Assembly (NCBI GenBank): GCA_013433145.1
Contig: CM024172.1
Span: 3,594,501-3,658,500 of the forward strand
From: Ascaris suum
Lineage: Eukaryota; Nematoda; Chromadorea; Rhabditida; Ascarididae
DNA length: 64,000 nt
Direction of reading: 5' to 3'
The notes under the pieces were generated by a model. That model worked only from the letters and a program-made list of their open reading frames with translations. It was not told the DNA's origin and ran no database searches. Below are positions 59,301-64,000 of the stretch, piece by piece. Position 1 is the stretch's first letter, and the number at the start of each line of letters is the position of its first letter. The position numbers and the translations under genes are program-made.

Positions 59301-61032
59301 ATATCGTCCAGCTTGTATGTCATCTAGAGAAATAGATCTCATATGAAATAAGCAAAGTCTAAAACACAGAAAAGGGACGTATGTATGAATAACTAATGCA
59401 ACAAACCCGACTGGAGAAAGGATGTTTTCCAGTTTTGGCTAAAACAGTAGTCCCTATTCCATAATGGGAGGCGTCTGCGACAAATCTGGCCATCCGTCGA
59501 AAGGACCGTGGATAAACGTAAGTGCACAACGCGATTATTGAATAATTTCAAATAATCTCAATACGTCATGTGCTTTCGAGCTAACGAGCCTCAAATTTTA
59601 CTTCCTCACATCAGCTGAGGTAGCTAAGAAATAATGCAAGTAATCTAGGCGGAAATGGGCATCAGACGAGTTTAGAAAAAAAATCTGTGACCACGTTTCC
59701 CCTCAAACAACGTTAAACCTTCCTCTTGTCACGATATGCGCATGCGTGCACACAAGCCTGGCGAATTATACTTGGCTTAATTACCACAGTACAAATAACG
59801 TTTTAACAGCAAAATAACTGAAAAAACTTGGGTTGTTGAAAAAACGGCATTTTATTTCATCAAATTCAACTTCAGCCAATCTTTCAGCCATGACATCCTG
59901 ATATACTGACATTTATGTAAGCAATTGCAAGCATTAGCGACATTACTTTGTTTGAACAAAGCTCATTCACTCAGAGATGGCGCAATATGAGAGCGCGACC
60001 AATAGTTTTTTTCGCTGCAAACATGCTGTATTTCAGAATGTTAAAAAAAAATTTACAACAGAGGATTGTTTTGAGGACGTGGGCCTAAACTCGGCAAATA
60101 AAAGATCGAACATGCGGTAACAAAATTAGAAATAAAATTTGTGCGCGGCGCAGATGGCCCTTAAGCATTTTAAATTTCAACAGGCGGGTTCTTCTGTGGT
60201 TATAGCACCAGCATTCTCACCTACATATAATGTGATAATGTTTGTGACTAATATGTGGTAATATTGATAAGTACAGGCACAACGATATATTGGACTTTGG
60301 CCTAAATGCACATCGTGAATTGACAGGACCAGCTGTCCTTTATGTCACCTTCACGAATAGAAGACAGCGCTCTTCTGCAAGTCGTCGATTCTACTGCTTG
60401 ACAACTTCACAAATGTTGCGCTTATCGCTATACTATCGTTCCGAAAGAGAGCTTATGATTACCTCCTACAACCCAAAGGACACTCAAAAAATATAATATT
60501 AGACTTGAAACGGTGGTGAGATGTAGCTCTTGGCTAATCTTGGTTTATGAGTGTTCTACTGCAGGAAATATCTTACCTATTAATTCATTGAGATCGCGAG
60601 AAGCGATCTGCTCTCTAACTGCAATCGGCACTTCAACAACTTTCGCTTCCACCTCACGAATCGATCGTTCTCGAAGATCGAGACGCTTTTGTACTTCCGA
60701 CCGCAGGTAATTCCTTCTCTGCAACAAAATGGTGCACATAACAAGGTCGTAATAAAAAAACACTCTGAGCGAAAAGGAATGGCGGCCTTCCCAGCAAGGT
60801 GAACTACTACAAAGCTAGAACTTTTTCTAGTACTACTCTCATTATGATAGCCGAACAAAATTCAAGTAAAAAGATTTCAGTTTTTGTTACCTACGACGCA
60901 AAAAACACTCTGGAATAAACATGGAAGATCATTAGGCAGGATGCAAAGGAAAAGTACCTTTTCTTTTCGGCTCCATCGATAGAGAAGCAGTGCCAAGGTG
61001 CTGGCAAATATGGTGAACAGTATTGTCCACAT
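50391..61032 (-). CDS. faah: Fatty acid amide hydrolase (FAAH), complete, 11 exons
   Basis: An integral membrane serine hydrolase of the amidase-signature family. In known animals it cleaves fatty acid amides such as anandamide and oleamide. Exons in transcript order: 60958-61032, 60577-60718, 59217-59323, 58580-58684, 58305-58398, 57199-57431, 54007-54226, 52935-53131, 51864-52103, 50901-51092, 50391-50519. They total 1734 nt, or 577 residues (human FAAH 579). Residues 3-18 form a membrane anchor. The amidase signature is GGSSGGEGALIG, and the catalytic triad is Lys139 (FSIKEC), Ser214 and Ser238 (GADVGGSIRYP), each three below human Lys142, Ser217 and Ser241. Other matches are FVLTNVPQS, RLSQQGVRGS, GPMTRKISE, PLRIGYYEDDGW, GHTLIPF and VGLPVGIQVAAPPYHEET. 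All phases agree. The ATG at 61032 fits other FAAH starts; exons upstream could extend it. Confidence 0.96.
50901..51092 (-). CDS. faah: faah exon 10: C-terminal catalytic-domain segment
   Basis: YCGIFNLLDFAAGTVCVSKV corresponds to the conserved 'lYN.LdFPAGvVPvt' segment, with Ala in place of Pro in FPAG. It is followed by TEEDERML and DDLWYKMAKEA, as in other FAAHs. The acceptor is ttgtttacag and the donor gtgtgc. Confidence 0.93.
57199..57431 (-). CDS. faah: faah exon 6: amidase signature with both catalytic serines
   Basis: It encodes GVPFVLTNVPQS, the Gly/Ser-rich signature SGGSSGGEGALIG and ADVGGSIRYP, with the Ser214 and Ser238 counterparts of the FAAH triad, and ends in GIAGIK. The 3-kb intron that follows (54227-57198) is the longest in the gene. 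The next exon opens with PSHHRLSQQGVRG. Confidence 0.96.
58580..58684 (-). CDS. faah: faah exon 4: catalytic lysine
   Basis: It encodes PPLFGIPFSIKECIC; the Lys (residue 139) is the conserved general base of the amidase-signature triad. The acceptor is atttatag and the donor gtaagt. The next exon (58305-58398) continues with VVGYDQTKGY after an acceptor ending attaag, which keeps phase 0. Confidence 0.93.
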
Positions 61033-61057
61033 CGGGAAGGCAAATTTTCCCAGCAGG
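60958..61057 (-). CDS. faah: faah exon 1: start codon and membrane anchor
   Basis: ATG at 61030-61032 opens MWTILFTIFASTLALLLYRW, a hydrophobic helix followed by basic residues, as at the N-terminus of FAAH. The donor at 60957 is gtactt. Just upstream, ctgtttag (ending 61058) is a good acceptor, either for spliced-leader addition or for an upstream coding exon. The 25 bases between that acceptor and the ATG are open in frame. Confidence 0.88.
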
Positions 61058-61342
61058 CTAAACAGAAGTTACTATAAACTATAAAGCGGGTCACCTCAAA
61101 TCATACTACAGGAATTGACTGCGAGACATAGTGCTACAAAAAACTTGACTTCTAAAAACTAATTCAGCGAATAAACTGATAAGCAATCGAAGCACATGTA
61201 TATATGTGTGAACATCGCAACGGAATAGTGAATTCGTGCGCGCACGCACGCACACAATATTTGTTTATCGTTATAAACAGCATACACATATGCTAGATGA
61301 GTGGAACGATAACGACTCCGCTCGCAGCATACAAGAGACACT

Positions 61343-62572
61343 TCACGCTGTCGCCGGATTCGCAATACCTGCGGATTTCTGCATTGCAGAATGTTGCGTA
61401 CACCGGATTCCTTGAACGGCTTGGACTTGGAAATTGCCAAAAAGAGGCAACTTTGTAGAAATCGTGGCAAGTCGTTCTACATTCCTCCTCGGAGCATATA
61501 GGAGCGAACGAATCTGATAACTGCAAAAATACTTATGTTCTTTGGTAGGGCAGATATTTTCAAAAATTCTTGACTTATGTCCTCGTGGTTTAGTTACATC
61601 TGCGTCCAGAAGACGCGTTACAATAACGTGAGCGTGACTGCAAAAGAAAAAAAAAGAGAAAGAAATTCGCTGGAAAATATCTACGTTCATTAATACTTAA
61701 CATGGGAGAATGTATTTTTAACACAAATCACATATTGGATTCTTCCCCTTATTCCTCGTTATGTTTAAAAAAAAATACGTAGCTCTTCTGATCAGCGATA
61801 TTACTGAGCCAAGTTTTTATAGAATACTCTACTTGTATTTCTTGTTCTTGAATCGTACAACACTGTACTTGTGCCGTGCAAGAATGCTGCACTCGTCGTT
61901 CGAGATTCGGCATGTTACTGTACCGAGCATTTTAGGTCAAAAGCGCAACACTTTTACTGTACCTTCCGTACACTCAATTTTATTAAAAGCAAGAGAACAG
62001 CCAATAATTTATTGAATTTTATAGCCTTCCACAACGGAGTTCCATATTTTTTAGGCCTTCAAGAAAATGCACTGCAGCGTCTCCCTAACGCGAAGTCAGT
62101 GCTCTATGGCGCACCAAAATGACTTCCAACGAGCATTGCCAGCATCACTGAATTCAAACCAAATTTTGTACAAATACGTTCCGAAGGTGGCTGTACTTTC
62201 CTTTAACTTTCATATGAGCCCCAACGATGCATCGCTTCTGTACTGCATCCGGTTACGTCTGAAGCGTCAACCAGCTATAGTTGCAGTGCGTAACCTTTGA
62301 ATCGTATATCCAAGCCCCACAATTTTGTTCGTCTCTTCGAAGTCATCTATTTTTTCCTCATCTAAGTCAGGCGGATCGACCATCTGACTGATAGATATGT
62401 CATCGTCTTCGTGAGACGATTCCCGGCATTTCCGAGCCCAGATCGTCCGGGAGTTTATTTGCAATTTGTGATGTAAATTGTAACGCAATGCAACGATAAA
62501 ACACTGAAAAGTGACTCACCTAATTAAGTACAGAAAACCCGATATCATTGAAAATCCACCTTCATGGGCCAT
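61343..62572 (-). CDS. Two-exon gene or faah 5' extension, unrecognised protein
   Basis: Exon 62520-62572 opens with ATG and encodes MAHEGGFSMISGFLYLI, a short hydrophobic lead, then a textbook donor gtgagt. Exon 61343-61637 follows an excellent acceptor (tttcttttgcag) and completes the split Ser codon in phase. It contains RGHKSRIFENICPTKEHKYF and YQIRSLLYAPRRN and runs to TGA at 61343. Read this way it makes 115 residues. Alternatively a donor at 61403 (CG|gtgtac) is in phase with the acceptor at 61058, giving faah a 104-residue extension. I do not recognise the family, and no catalytic motif is visible. The strong splice pair and Met argue that it is real; an isolated chance pair cannot be excluded. 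Confidence 0.5.
62295..62503 (-). CDS. Weak candidate exon inside the preceding gene's intron
   Basis: This open frame after the acceptor cacttttcag encodes a short hydrophobic run (CFIVALRYNLHHKL), then an acidic tail (HEDDDISISQMVDPPDLDEE) and ETNKIVGLGYTIQ before the weak donor gttacg. Its end phase also fits the acceptor at 61637. It starts only 16 bases after the donor at 62519, so it cannot be joined to 62520-62572; it could be an alternative exon joined to something further upstream. Confidence 0.25.
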
Positions 62573-64000
62573 CGACAGCAGGCCGGTTCAGCCAACATTG
62601 AGACTCGACTCGCGCAAACTTATATTCCAATGAAGTTCGACAGCGACCAAGATCATAAGCTGAGAACAGCAGTTTTCTTAACGGAACTAATATTCCAAAA
62701 TGCGTCCATAGATCTCCATTGATGAATTAAACTCGTGAAATACCGTTAGAGCTACAGCAGTTATTTCTAATTTGAAGAAGTTTCATCGCTTAATTACTGT
62801 ATTCTCCCTTCTCCTACTTTTATCTTTCACTGCACTCCCAGCACACGGTATACTGGTCCACTGCATGATCTTTACGTTCTGAGCATTTTAGTTATTGGCG
62901 AATAAATGTTGTGTCATTTCATCGTTACGGAGTTTTACATTTTTTTCGTGTTTAAAAGAGCAGTAGTGAATCCAGGCATGTGCACACAAAGGAGGCTTCT
63001 TCGACTGTTTTGAGATTACATGAAGGACGATGATCTTTAAGCAAGATTGTGATATAAAGCAGCATGAAAATGTCTGCTTTGATGTTCGAATCGACGCAAA
63101 TTGCTCTCAAAACTTTATGTCTCAAAACAAATCACTGGTGAAAAAGCAATACACGATAACCTGTAGTATAATGTCAAGACATCAAAACCGCACAGTTTCT
63201 TTATTGTCATCAGGCTTTTGCAAACTTGATGTGAAAAGAGATTTAATACCTGAGCAGAACATTAGATCACATAGGAAAACACCATTTGGTGAGCTGAAAA
63301 AAGTAAGGGGATCTGATTAGAGTCATGTGATCCGAAAATGATTTCAGGTGCAAGTGAAAATAGAACAACTATGAAAGTTTCGAAGAAAAGTGAATCGTTG
63401 AAGTACGCAGAAGATGAAAAAATTTTCTGGATGGAACGTTGGGAGAGAATGCCGACATTTCTAACGCAATTTTCTATCTAAGCGAGAAGGTTGAGCACCG
63501 GTTTCGACCTCTGGCGCAGCTCTGCATAGAATATTACCTTGTATCGTGTTGTTCCCTTGTTCATGGTTATTTTCCTTTCTGTAAAATCTGTAATGACTGT
63601 TCAATCAGTGGATCTTCTTTTGCAAATCGTTTTCGACGATTATTATTTGATGAGGAAGAAGAAGGCAGAGTTTAGTTTTTTTCGACAGAACTTTTAACAG
63701 ACCACCTGACGGTGATGATGCAGACGATTTGTACGAACCATTTTTTGAAAGGATATGACCCTCGTTTTGAGAAAATTTTCTGGGCACTCGTCGACAGAAG
63801 GGAATATAGCAAACGTAATAAATCAATTTATCATAGGCCATAGAACCCTTCAAACAACCACTTGCTCTCTGAATCTCATTGTGCGACAACGTTTAATACC
63901 CGTGAGGTCATGACAAGAAGTAATTTCTCCCAGTGCGGGCTTGCATTTCAGATTGTCCTAATTTATGCAACTTCAGAAGACGGGCGCTATGGAAAGTGGC
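62573..64000. other. Upstream flank, no gene assembled
   Basis: It holds no recognisable gene. A - strand frame ending at TAA (63567-63569) has coding-like composition (SSNNNRRKRFAKEDP, then LIEQSLQILQKGK) but no clean splice acceptor; it could be the 3' end of a gene lying beyond the window. Confidence 0.4.

Overview
The window is animal genomic DNA, almost certainly from a nematode. Genes are split by many short to mid-sized introns with compact pyrimidine-AG acceptors, codon use is AT-leaning, and (TA)n tracts and decayed transposons lie between genes. Intron sizes (mostly 0.2-1.5 kb, up to 3 kb) and the protein matches suggest a clade V (strongylid or rhabditid-like) species; the species itself is an inference. 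No bacterial, plasmid or phage features were seen.

Three genes could be assembled exon by exon, with reading phase kept across every junction within each model. (1) Bases 2-21982, + strand: the 3' three quarters of dnc-1, dynactin subunit 1 (p150Glued). It has 28 exons encoding 1043 residues, from the start of coiled coil 1 to the C-terminus. The CAP-Gly end lies upstream of the window. (2) Bases 34406-39360, - strand: nine exons of a divergent Cys-loop ligand-gated ion channel. They cover most of the ligand-binding domain, a canonical C-x13-C loop, M1-M4 and the stop codon; the signal-peptide exons were not found. (3) Bases 50391-61032, - strand: a complete fatty acid amide hydrolase (FAAH) gene of 11 exons and 577 residues, with the Lys-Ser-Ser catalytic triad and an N-terminal membrane anchor.

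Upstream of faah, also on the - strand, two well-spliced exons (61343-62572) encode an unrecognised small protein. They are also in phase to splice onto the first faah exon, so they are either a separate gene or an alternative faah 5' end.

Layout: dnc-1 and the channel gene converge tail to tail across about 12 kb of non-coding DNA (22.2-34.4 kb). That DNA holds a mariner transposase relic, a 607-bp inverted-repeat element, one copy of an LTR-like repeat and a 27-bp tandem duplication. The second LTR-like copy (38.8-39.0 kb) lies in an intron of the channel gene. About 11 kb (39.4-50.4 kb) separates the last channel exon found from the 3' end of faah; no convincing exon was found there. The genes share no evident pathway: microtubule motor adaptor, neurotransmitter-type channel, and lipid-amide hydrolase.
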